A model generated the notes under the pieces. The model was given only the letters and a program-made list of their open reading frames with translations. It was not told the DNA's origin and made no database searches. This document shows positions 23,276-33,612 of a stretch of 40,446 bases of DNA, in pieces. The number at the start of each line of letters is the position of its first letter. Position 1 is the first letter of the stretch. Source of the stretch: CAZXNF01 sp050741255 (GTDB lineage: Bacteria > Pseudomonadota > Gammaproteobacteria > Burkholderiales > SG8-41); the NCBI GenBank assembly GCA_050741255.1, contig JBOIEQ010000021.1:1-40446 (forward strand), read 5' to 3'. The position numbers and the translations under genes were made by a program.

Positions 23276-24300
23276 GCGAACGCGACAACTGGCGCGAGGA
23301 GAAGCGCTCCGCGCATCTCTATCGCCTGGTGGCGGAAGCGGAAGCCGCCACGCCGCGCGCCGGGCTGTTCAGGGAGCTCGCGGCGGCGGCCGAGAAGCAG
23401 GCCGCGATCTGGGCCGCGCTGGCGAGCGATCGCGGGCGTCCGGTGCCGGATCACTACCAACCCGATACGCGCACCCGGCTCGTCGGTGCGCTGGTCAGGC
23501 GAGTCGGCCCCTATCGCCTGCGCAACGTACTGAGCGCGATGAAGGTGCGCGGGATGGTGCTCTACGAAAAGTCCGCGCCGGGGCCCGGGCCACGCGGTGC
23601 CGGACACGAGCACCGGCACGGCGGCACGGTCAACGGCAACAACCTGCGCGCCGCCGTATTCGGCGTGAACGACGGGCTGGTGTCCAATGCAAGCCTCATC
23701 ATGGGTGTTGCCGGCGCGTCCGCCGATCCGCAGACGATCGTGCTGACCGGGATCGCGGGTCTCATCGCCGGCGCCTGCTCGATGGCGGCGGGCGAATACG
23801 TGTCCGTGCGTTCCCAGCGCGAAATGTACGAGTACCAGATCGGCCTCGAGCGCGAGGAACTCGAGCAATACCCGGAGGAAGAAGCCCAGGAACTCGCGCG
23901 CATCTACGTCGCGCGAGGCGTACCGGAAGCCGATGCGCAGCGCCTGGCGGGCGTGCTGATCGCGGATCCCGAGCACGCGCTCGACACGCTCGCGCGCGAG
24001 GAACTCGGACTCAATCCGGACGATCTCGGCTCGGCCGTTGGCGCCGCAACGTCATCGTTCTTGTCGTTCACGGCGGGCGCCCTGATTCCGCTTGCGCCAT
24101 TCGTGCTGCGGCCCGGTCCGCTGGCGCTGCACTTCGCGATCGGCCTGACGGCCGTGGCCCTGTTCGCCGTCGGCGCAACGCTGTCTTTGTTCACCGGCCG
24201 CAGCGCATTCCTGAGCGGCGTGCGCATGCTGGCGATCGGCGCTGCAGCCGGCGGCGTGACCTATCTGGTGGGAAGCCTGCTCGGCGTCAGTGCGGGCTGA
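23272..24300 (+). CDS. VIT1/CCC1-family membrane protein with N-terminal ferritin-like domain
   Basis: A 342-residue protein. Residues 1-110 form a helical domain (REEKRSAHLYRLVAEAEA, LFRELAAAAEKQAAIWAAL) of the rubrerythrin/ferritin-like type with spaced glutamates. Residues 120-342 form the VIT1/CCC1 domain: NNLRAAVFGVNDGLVSNASLIMGVAGA starts helix 1, SMAAGEYVSVRSQREMYEYQI is the conserved cytosolic metal-binding helix, and three more helices end the protein. The family moves iron or manganese; ferritin-fused members are tied to iron detoxification. The start is GTG, overlapping the exporter stop by four bases. Its TGA abuts the convergent cupin-rubredoxin gene. Confidence 0.9.
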   Translation: MSERDNWREEKRSAHLYRLVAEAEAATPRAGLFRELAAAAEKQAAIWAALASDRGRPVPDHYQPDTRTRLVGALVRRVGPYRLRNVLSAMKVRGMVLYEKSAPGPGPRGAGHEHRHGGTVNGNNLRAAVFGVNDGLVSNASLIMGVAGASADPQTIVLTGIAGLIAGACSMAAGEYVSVRSQREMYEYQIGLEREELEQYPEEEAQELARIYVARGVPEADAQRLAGVLIADPEHALDTLAREELGLNPDDLGSAVGAATSSFLSFTAGALIPLAPFVLRPGPLALHFAIGLTAVALFAVGATLSLFTGRSAFLSGVRMLAIGAAAGGVTYLVGSLLGVSAG

Positions 24301-25242
24301 TCAGAACTCGATCATCTCGAAGTCGGCCTTCTTGGCCGAGCAGTCCGGGCAACCGAAGGTCTCCGGCACGTCCGCCCAGCGCGTCCCCGGCGCGACGCCG
24401 TCTTCCGGCATGCCCGCGGCTTCGTCGTACACGAACGCGCACAGGACGCACTGCCAGGTCTTGAATTCGCCCTGGTCGTCGGCTTCGGGTTTGACCTCGT
24501 CCGGCATGCCGCCGCCCGGGATGGGGAAGTTCAGGACGAGGCCTTCCAGGCCTTCCGGACCGGCGACGAGCTCGAACGGACCCTCGTTCCTGGCGACCCA
24601 GATGATCGCCAGCTCTTTCTTGAGTTTGCCTTCGTGCAGGATGCTGCCCTTCATCACGAGGATGTATTGGCCGTCGCCCTTGGACGGGTCGGGGGCGTAG
24701 GCCTTCGCCCCTGCGGCCATCTTGACCGAGAAACCGAATAAATTGCGGTCGTCCTTCAGCCCTTCCAGCGCTTTCATCGCCACGCCGCTCGCGCCCGGGG
24801 CGAGCTTGAAATCGGGGATCGCGGTGACCTGCCACGGATTGCGGTTGGGCACCTGATCCAGCACCGGCCGGCTTTCCGGCAGGGACTGCGCGCCGGGATC
24901 GCGGTGGGCGCGGAGGGTGATGAAGCCCAGGCCTTTCTTCTCGTCGTAGGAGATCGGTCCGTACGGCGTATAGGCGCGCGAGAAATGCACGGCGCCGAAC
25001 TCGAGCGCATGTTTGCCCAGCGTGCCGGAGCCGTTGTAGATCACCTGGAACTGGTCGACCACGTGGAAATGCGTGCGCAGCAGGCGGCCGGGCGAGCCTT
25101 CGGCGAGGAAGGCCATCGGCGTGTCGATGCTCTTGTCGTCCGGGCGCTCGATGAAATCCGTGCGCCAGGCGAAATGCCCGTTCTTCAAGGCGCGTTCCTT
25201 GCGGGGGTTTTCCACTTCGTCGTAAGCCTTGACCATGGGCAT
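24301..25242 (-). CDS. Two-part cupin-like protein fused to a C-terminal rubredoxin
   Basis: A 313-residue protein. The first 245 residues look like tandem beta-barrel cupin-type segments: LRTHFHVVDQFQVIYNGSGTLGKHAL near residue 55, and QYILVMKGSILHEGKLKKELAIIWV near 195. Residues 260-313 are a complete rubredoxin with the two iron-binding pairs CVLC (265, 268) and CPDC (298, 301) plus the usual VYDEAAG and PGTRWADVPETF segments. AGGAG lies seven bases before the chosen ATG at 25242. The combination suggests an iron-dependent oxygenase or sensor with its own electron donor, but no function is known to me. It is convergent with the VIT1-like gene and downstream of a MOSC gene. Confidence 0.78.
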   Translation of the reverse strand: MPMVKAYDEVENPRKERALKNGHFAWRTDFIERPDDKSIDTPMAFLAEGSPGRLLRTHFHVVDQFQVIYNGSGTLGKHALEFGAVHFSRAYTPYGPISYDEKKGLGFITLRAHRDPGAQSLPESRPVLDQVPNRNPWQVTAIPDFKLAPGASGVAMKALEGLKDDRNLFGFSVKMAAGAKAYAPDPSKGDGQYILVMKGSILHEGKLKKELAIIWVARNEGPFELVAGPEGLEGLVLNFPIPGGGMPDEVKPEADDQGEFKTWQCVLCAFVYDEAAGMPEDGVAPGTRWADVPETFGCPDCSAKKADFEMIEF

Positions 25243-25338
25243 GGCGATTCTCCTGTCATCGTTCCGGATGGCGCGCACGCCCCCGTTGGGGGGGGCATGT
25301 TTCGCTGGGGAACGACTATTTTAGAACGTCCCGCCGCT

Positions 25339-25806
25339 TTACGCTGGCCGGAGGACGTCGCCCGGCCGGATGACGCCGCCCGTGACGATGCTGCAGTTCA
25401 GGCCCGAGCGGTTGAGCAGGTGCGTGTACACGTTGCGCTGGAGCAGGCCGTCCAGATACTTGCACGGCACGTTCAGCCGCTCGCCGCGCAGCCGCACGCC
25501 GCCCACGAGGAATTCCCGGCCGACGAGGTGGTTGAGGGGCGTGCCGCGGGTGGTTAGGTTGCGCCGCGACTCGCCGGGCAGCACCTCGATCCGGTGGTCG
25601 CGCAGGATCGCCTCCAGCGTCTCGATCTCGATCAGCGTGCACTGGCGGTCGATGCGCGGGGTTTTGGAATAGAAGCCCTGACCGGTCGCATAGCGGTCGC
25701 CCTCGATGCCGACGCCTTCGATCAGCCGTGCCTGCGCCTGCTCCTGCATCGGCTGCGAGCCGCGGTCGGTGATGTGGATGAATGCTAGGCGGCCTTCCCA
25801 AGTCAT
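25339..25806 (-). CDS. MOSC-domain protein
   Basis: A 155-residue stand-alone MOSC (molybdenum cofactor sulfurase C-terminal) domain. GIEGDRYATGQGFYSKTPR, PGESRRNLTTRGTPLNHLVGREFLVGGVRLRGERLNVPCKYL and the conserved Cys115 in NVPCKYLDG are typical. MOSC proteins handle sulfur or molybdopterin transfer; small ones like this resemble the YiiM/mARC-like group and often reduce N-hydroxylated compounds or act with a redox partner. It is 96 bp upstream of the cupin-rubredoxin gene on the same strand. ATG 25806 starts the domain; the frame is open further upstream but into leader sequence of metH. Confidence 0.87.
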   Translation of the reverse strand: MTWEGRLAFIHITDRGSQPMQEQAQARLIEGVGIEGDRYATGQGFYSKTPRIDRQCTLIEIETLEAILRDHRIEVLPGESRRNLTTRGTPLNHLVGREFLVGGVRLRGERLNVPCKYLDGLLQRNVYTHLLNRSGLNCSIVTGGVIRPGDVLRPA

Positions 25807-25873
25807 GGCGGCTCCGGTGCGCTGCAAGACCCTCGCGGGCAGAGGGCAAAGTATAGCCAAGCCCTTGCGCGGA

Positions 25874-25902
25874 TTGACAATTTCGACTCGTCCCCGTATG
25901 TT
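25874..25902 (+). promoter_or_regulatory. Sigma-70-type promoter of metH
   Basis: TTGACA (25874-25879) and TATGTT (25897-25902) are separated by exactly 17 bases. Transcription should begin near 25909, directly at the 5' edge of the SAM-II aptamer. The spacing and box sequences closely parallel those of the metX leader. Confidence 0.82.
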
Positions 25903-25908
25903 TCGCCT

Positions 25909-25963
25909 TCGCGCCGATTTGAGGACCAGCTTGCCGGGCGCGTTATAAATACAGCTAAAGCGG
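25909..25963 (+). promoter_or_regulatory. SAM-II riboswitch upstream of metH
   Basis: The plus strand repeats the SAM-II pattern. P1 is CGCGCC (25910-25915) with GGCGCG (25937-25942 region). GATTTG (25916-25921) follows and its ATTT can pair with AAAT near 25947-25950 as pseudoknot. CTTGCC precedes the P1 3' strand, and GCTAAAG lies at 25954-25960. The order is the same as in the metX leader, with a shorter pseudoknot pairing. High SAM should lower metH expression. Confidence 0.9.
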
Positions 25964-25966
25964 CGG

Positions 25967-26031
25967 AACCCGATCGCCCGTCGCGCCAGCTGGTTGAGTG
26001 TTTGACCGCGCGAACCGCCGATCGGGTTTTT
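25967..26031 (+). terminator. Intrinsic terminator in the metH leader (probable attenuator)
   Basis: AACCCGATCG (25967-25976) pairs with CGATCGGGTT (26019-26028), and TCGCGC/GCGCGA inside extend the arm; a TTTTT run ends near 26031. It lies between the aptamer and the metH ATG at 26050. GGCGG just upstream of the left arm could pair with CCGCC beside the right arm, giving an alternative structure, so the aptamer could control it. Confidence 0.82.
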
Positions 26032-26049
26032 CATTTCAAGTAGACCACC

Positions 26050-29765
<3,716 letters not shown>

Positions 29766-29769
<4 letters not shown>

Positions 29770-30527
29770 CAACAGCGTTTTCGCCCGCGGAGCTCGCGGC
29801 CTTCGAGCGCGACGGCTACGTCGTCGCGCGCGGCCTGACCGCCACCGCGGACTGCGGGGCGCTGCGCGCGATTGCCCAGCGCGACCTCACGCTGGCCGTG
29901 CCGCCACTCGAGTACGAAGCCGACGTGAAGTATCCCGGCGCTCCCGTCTCGCGCGATGCGCCCGGCGGCCACACCGCGCGTCGATTGCTGCAGGCCACGA
30001 CGCGCGATCCCGCGTTCGCGCGGTGGGCGACGTCCGCGCCGATGGCCGCGCGGCTCCAGCAGTTGCTGGGGCCCCGGGTGGAACTCTCGCAGGTGCATCA
30101 CAACTGCGTCATGACCAAGAATCCGTCGCATTCCAGCGTCACGCACTGGCATCGCGACATCCGCTACTGGGCGTTCACGCGCGAGGAACTGGTGTCGGTC
30201 TGGCTGGCGCTCGGCCGCGAGCGGCCCGAGAACGGCTGCCTGCTGGTGCTGCCGGGCTCGCACCGCATGGACTTCCGCGACGACCGGCTCGATGCCGCGA
30301 AATTCCTCCGCCCCGATCTGCCCGAAAACCAGCCCCTGCTGAAGACGCAGGTCGCGGTCGAGCTGGACGCAGGTGACGTGCTGTTCTTTCACTGCCGGCT
30401 GCTGCACGCGGCCGGCGACAACCGTACCGCGGAGACCAAGTTCTCGGCGGTCTTCACGTATCACGCGGCGGACAACCCGCCGCTCCCCGGCACGCGTTCC
30501 GCCGCGCTGCCGGACCTCCCGCTGTAG
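29766..30527 (+). CDS. Phytanoyl-CoA dioxygenase (PhyH)-family oxygenase
   Basis: A 253-residue Fe(II)/2-oxoglutarate-type oxygenase. THWHRDIRYW gives the iron ligands His129 and Asp131 (H-x-D); FHCRLLHAAGDNR gives the distal His214. GCLLVLPGSHRMDF is another PhyH block. The GTG start overlaps the metH TGA by four bases, so it is translated together with metH and should respond to the same SAM-II control. The substrate is unknown; a link to methionine or cobalamin chemistry is only suggested by position. Confidence 0.85.
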
Positions 30528-30568
30528 ACCGGTTCTACAATCGGGTCACCCCCAAGAAAGGTAGCCCC

Positions 30569-31384
30569 ATGGCTGACCAAAATGATCAAAGCCTGGCCGT
30601 GTTCTGCGATTTCGAGAACATCGCGCTCGGCGTGCAGGACGCCAAATACGAGAAGTTCGACATCCACAAGGTGCTGGAACGCCTGCTGGTGAAGGGTTCC
30701 ATCGTCGTCAAGAAGGCCTACTGCGACTGGGAGCGCTACAAGAGCTTCAAGGCGCCCATGCACGAGGCCTCGTTCGAGCTGATCGAGATCCCGCACGTCC
30801 GCCAGTCCGGCAAGAACTCCGCCGACATCCGCATGGTCGTCGACGCGCTGGACCTTTGCTACACGAAGGCGCATGTGGACAGTTTCGTCATCATCAGCGG
30901 CGATTCGGATTTTTCGCCGTTGGTGTCCAAGCTGCGCGAGAACGCGAAACGCGTGATCGGCGTCGGCGTCAAGAATTCCACCTCCGACCTGCTGGTGGCG
31001 AACTGCGACGAGTTCATTTTCTACGACGACCTCGTGCGCGGCGAGAAGAAGCGCCGCGCCCGCCGCAAGACGGCGGACAAGCCCGCCACCGCGGGCGGCA
31101 CGCCGGCGCCCAAATCCGCCGACGAAAAGCGCCAGGAGGCCTTCGATCACGTGATGGAAACGATCGAGGCGCTGATCGCCGAGCGCGGCGCCGGCGAGAA
31201 GATCTGGGGCTCCATGGTCAAGCAGGCACTGAAACGCCGGCAGCCGCAGTTCAACGAGTCCTATTACGGCTTCGGCTCGTTCAACAAGCTGCTCGAGGAC
31301 GCGGAAGACAAGGGGCTGCTCAAGCTCGCTTCCGACGAAAAATCCGGCGGCTACCTCATCACCGCCGTGACCCACGACGAGTAA
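30569..31384 (+). CDS. NYN (LabA/DUF88) nuclease-like protein with C-terminal OST-HTH/LOTUS domain
   Basis: A 271-residue protein. The N-terminal 155 residues form a PIN-like NYN domain: VFCDFENIALGV (first acidic cluster), NSADIRMVVDALDL, and FVIISGDSDFSPLVSKLRENAKRVIGVGV with the SGDSDF acidic motif. A basic linker (KKRRARRK, then an Ala/Pro stretch) leads to a LOTUS-type winged helix at about 190-265 (WGSMVKQALKRRQPQFNESYYGFGSFNKLLEDAEDKGLL). NYN proteins with LOTUS domains are predicted RNA-binding ribonucleases. AAAGG precedes the ATG. The gene follows the PhyH gene by 41 bp. Confidence 0.9.
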   Translation: MADQNDQSLAVFCDFENIALGVQDAKYEKFDIHKVLERLLVKGSIVVKKAYCDWERYKSFKAPMHEASFELIEIPHVRQSGKNSADIRMVVDALDLCYTKAHVDSFVIISGDSDFSPLVSKLRENAKRVIGVGVKNSTSDLLVANCDEFIFYDDLVRGEKKRRARRKTADKPATAGGTPAPKSADEKRQEAFDHVMETIEALIAERGAGEKIWGSMVKQALKRRQPQFNESYYGFGSFNKLLEDAEDKGLLKLASDEKSGGYLITAVTHDE

Positions 31385-31387
31385 TCC

Positions 31388-31885
31388 ATGCGCCGGGTCT
31401 GGTTGCCGGCCGCCGCGGTTTTGGCCGTGGCGCCGCTGTGTGCGCAACCGCTGACCCCACCCGCGGGCGATCCGGCGGGCCAGCGCCTCGACCGCCAGTT
31501 TCGGCAGGCCGACCGCGACGGCGACGGTGCGTTGAGCAAGCAGGAAGCGCGGCTCCATGCGCCTGACGTGCTGCGCAAGTTCGACCGCATGGACACAGAC
31601 CGCGACGGCAAGGTTTCGCGCGAGGAGTTCGAACGCGCGTACCAGACTCGCGCGCGCCGCGAACTCGACCGTTTCCGGATGCTCGATACGGACCATGACG
31701 GCTTCCTGTCGCGGCAGGAGTTCGCGAAAGAGGCCCCGCAGGGCCAGAGCGCCTTCAGCGCGCTCGACCGCAACAAGGACGGCCGCATCAGTCAGGAGGA
31801 GTACCAGCGCATGATCCAGCGCCATTACTGGAGCGATCTCGACAAATCGCCCATCCCCGGACTGATCTATCAAAAAGCGTTCTAG
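31388..31885 (+). CDS. Secreted EF-hand calcium-binding protein
   Basis: A 165-residue protein with an N-terminal signal peptide (about residues 1-19) and four EF-hand loops: DRDGDGALSKQE, DTDRDGKVSREE, DTDHDGFLSRQE and DRNKDGRISQEE. Each has acidic or Asn residues at loop positions 1, 3 and 5, a Gly at 6 and Glu at 12, so all should bind calcium. It is probably periplasmic or exported. It starts three bases after the NYN gene. Its stop codon TAG lies inside the terminal inverted repeat of the small element at 31881-32035. Confidence 0.87.
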   Translation: MRRVWLPAAAVLAVAPLCAQPLTPPAGDPAGQRLDRQFRQADRDGDGALSKQEARLHAPDVLRKFDRMDTDRDGKVSREEFERAYQTRARRELDRFRMLDTDHDGFLSRQEFAKEAPQGQSAFSALDRNKDGRISQEEYQRMIQRHYWSDLDKSPIPGLIYQKAF

Positions 31886-32035
31886 AGCCTGTTAAGGATG
31901 TGCCGAATTGACGTGATGGGGCGGCCCTCGAGGCAGTGCTCAACTTCGCCGGGCTACCCCCGGCGACTTTGCTTTGTTGCCAGGGTGCGGCGTGTAACTC
32001 GCACATTCCGATCAGGGGCCATAACAGCCTCTAGA
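31881..32035. mobile_element. 155-bp element with 14-bp terminal inverted repeats (MITE-like or IS remnant)
   Basis: TCTAGAGCCTGTTA (31881-31894) and TAACAGCCTCTAGA (32022-32035) are inverted copies with one mismatch. The interior has no gene; it holds a hairpin CGCCGGG-CTACC-CCCGGCG near 31940-31956. The left repeat contains the TAG of the EF-hand gene and the right repeat contains the TAG of the convergent cobW gene, so the element occupies the whole gap. A related end sequence (GAGCCTGTTATGG) recurs near 40252. No target-site duplication was confirmed. Confidence 0.65.
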
Positions 32036-33026
32036 GGCGGGACTCCGGCAACACCAGAGACCCCAGCAGCGCCTCCTCCAGCGCCGCGCCGTCGCCCCCG
32101 GTGCCCGCGATCAGCAGGTCGCAACGAGTGTCGCTGCGCCAGGGGTGGGCCGCCCATTCCGCACCACTCGTGGCCCAGTTCCAGGCCACGCCCCCCGCGT
32201 CGCACTGAAACACCGCCTTGGCGCGCACCAGCCGCGCGACCGGCGGGCGTGCGAGTTTCTCTTCCAGCCAGGGACGCGAGAACCGGCAGGACGCGTCGAA
32301 ATGCCAGCCGAAGGCGGTGATGCCGTCGCCGCGCAGGACTTCGCGCCGCGCGGCGCCGCCCAGCAGCGGCGTGACTTCCGCGTCGGACAGCCCGTGCAGA
32401 TGCAGACGGCGGGCACCGCGGGCGGGTGGTGCAGCGCTCAGCGCCAGCAACTCCGCGCGTACCGCGCCGCGTACCGTTTCTACGATGCGCCGCGGCGGAT
32501 ACAGTGTACCGGCATGGTCGCGCACGGCCGCCAGCGCCGGTGGCGGGGCGAGATCGGTCTTGTTGATGACGATCACATCGGCCAGCGCGAGCTGGTCGCG
32601 GTACTCCTCGCGCCCGGCCAGCGCGGGTGTAGCGAATTGCTGCGGGTCGACAAGGCACAGTGTGGCCTGCAACTGCAGCGCTTCCTGCAGCCACGCGTCG
32701 GCGAGCGTGTCGTGCACCCGGGCCGCATGGCTCAATCCCGTCGGCTCGATCAGCACCCGGTCCGGTTTCACCTCGCGCAGCAGCTTCGTCATCGCCACGC
32801 GCAGCGGCACGTTGGCCGCGCAGCAGACGCAGCCACCGGCGACTTCGCGCACCGCGAGCGCGCCGTCGGCCGCGGCGAGCGTGGCGCCGTCGATGCCGAT
32901 CGCGCCGAAGTCGTTGACGAGCACCGCCCAGCGCTCGCCCGCCGGGCGCTGCGCGAGCAGGTGCAGGATCGCGGTGGTCTTGCCGGCGCCTAAGAAGCCG
33001 GTGATGAGGTTGCCCCGGGCAGGCAT
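32031..33026 (-). CDS. CobW/COG0523-family metal-chaperone GTPase
   Basis: A 331-residue G3E GTPase. Walker A is GFLGAGKTT (residues 10-18). The conserved metal motif GGCVCC holds Cys66, Cys68 and Cys69. NDFGAIGIDG is the switch region, EPTGLSHAA the next block and NKTD the guanine motif. The C-terminal part is a CobW-C-like domain with HLHGLS and FGWHFD. Members insert zinc, cobalt or other metals into client enzymes; which one applies here cannot be seen. Nothing nearby is an obvious paralogue under Zur control. ATG 33024-33026 starts the family N-terminus, and a TATAAT lies only seven bases upstream, implying a leaderless mRNA. The stop lies in a repeat element. Confidence 0.9.
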   Translation of the reverse strand: MPARGNLITGFLGAGKTTAILHLLAQRPAGERWAVLVNDFGAIGIDGATLAAADGALAVREVAGGCVCCAANVPLRVAMTKLLREVKPDRVLIEPTGLSHAARVHDTLADAWLQEALQLQATLCLVDPQQFATPALAGREEYRDQLALADVIVINKTDLAPPPALAAVRDHAGTLYPPRRIVETVRGAVRAELLALSAAPPARGARRLHLHGLSDAEVTPLLGGAARREVLRGDGITAFGWHFDASCRFSRPWLEEKLARPPVARLVRAKAVFQCDAGGVAWNWATSGAEWAAHPWRSDTRCDLLIAGTGGDGAALEEALLGSLVLPESRL

Positions 33027-33032
33027 GCGCCG

Positions 33033-33038
33033 ATTATA
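33033..33038 (-). promoter_or_regulatory. Consensus -10 box immediately upstream of the cobW-like start
   Basis: TATAAT reads on the minus strand at 33038-33033, so initiation would fall on or next to the ATG at 33026. No good -35 hexamer is seen at 16-18 bp spacing. A TAGAAT on the plus strand at 33054-33059 may serve the divergent small membrane protein gene. If both are active the divergent promoters nearly touch. Confidence 0.5.
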
Positions 33039-33093
33039 GTGGCGCGCCCGCGCTAGAATCGCGTTCCCGCCACCGCCACCCGCATCGAACGCC

Positions 33094-33447
33094 ATGCAGA
33101 TCGCCGGCAACCCGTACGTCCTCACCGTCCTGATGCTGGCCGCCTCCAACCTGTTCATGACGTTCGCCTGGTACGGGCACCTCAAGAACCTGTCGGCGGC
33201 GCCGTGGATCGTCGCCGCGCTCGTGAGCTGGGGCATCGCATTGTTCGAGTACCTGCTGCAGGTGCCGGCCAACCGCATCGGTTTCACGGTGATGAACCTC
33301 GGGCAGCTCAAGATCCTGCAGGAAGTCATCACGCTCGCCGTGTTCGTGCCTTTCGCGATGCTGTATATGGGACAGAAGCTCACGCTGAACTACCTCTGGG
33401 CAGGCCTGTGCCTGGTCGGCGCGGTTTACTTTATATTCAAGGGCTGA
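33094..33447 (+). CDS. DMT-family small membrane protein (DUF486)
   Basis: A 117-residue four-helix inner-membrane protein. The blocks LAASNLFMTFAWYGHLK, WGIALFEYLLQVPANRIG and LGQLKILQEVITLAVFVPFAMLYMGQKLTLNYLWAGLCLVGAVYFIF are the DUF486 signature. The family belongs to the drug/metabolite-transporter clan but its substrate is unknown. It is divergent from the CobW GTPase across 67 bp. Confidence 0.88.
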   Translation: MQIAGNPYVLTVLMLAASNLFMTFAWYGHLKNLSAAPWIVAALVSWGIALFEYLLQVPANRIGFTVMNLGQLKILQEVITLAVFVPFAMLYMGQKLTLNYLWAGLCLVGAVYFIFKG

Positions 33448-33491
33448 ATGAGCCACAGCGAAGGCGAGCGCGCAGAGTAAAGGCACAATTG

Positions 33492-33566
33492 GCCGCCAAG
33501 ACGCCGAGGCGCCAAGAACGGCAACAACCCAGATGATTTTCCTTGGCGCCTCGGCGTCTTGGCGGC
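33492..33566. repeat. Perfect 25-bp inverted repeat of CGCCAAGA-type octamers
   Basis: The arm 33492-33516 and the arm 33542-33566 are exact reverse complements, separated by 25 bases. Each arm is built of eight-base units (CGCCAAGA, CGCCGAGG, CGCCAAG). The two flank the space between the DUF486 gene and mpl and would form a very stable hairpin. No T-run follows, so it is a repeat element rather than a standard terminator. Confidence 0.93.
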
Positions 33567-33579
33567 GGATACGGTTTCA

Positions 33580-33606
33580 AATCCCCAATCCCTAATCCCT
33601 ATCCCG
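33580..33606 (+). repeat. Heptad repeat AATCCCC/AATCCCT upstream of mpl
   Basis: Three consecutive seven-base units, AATCCCC, AATCCCT and AATCCCT, are followed by a partial ATCCCG. They end seven bases before the mpl ATG, where a ribosome site would be expected, and none is seen. It resembles the heptad units between ptsH and ptsI. Confidence 0.75.
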
Positions 33607-33612
33607 TCCTTC

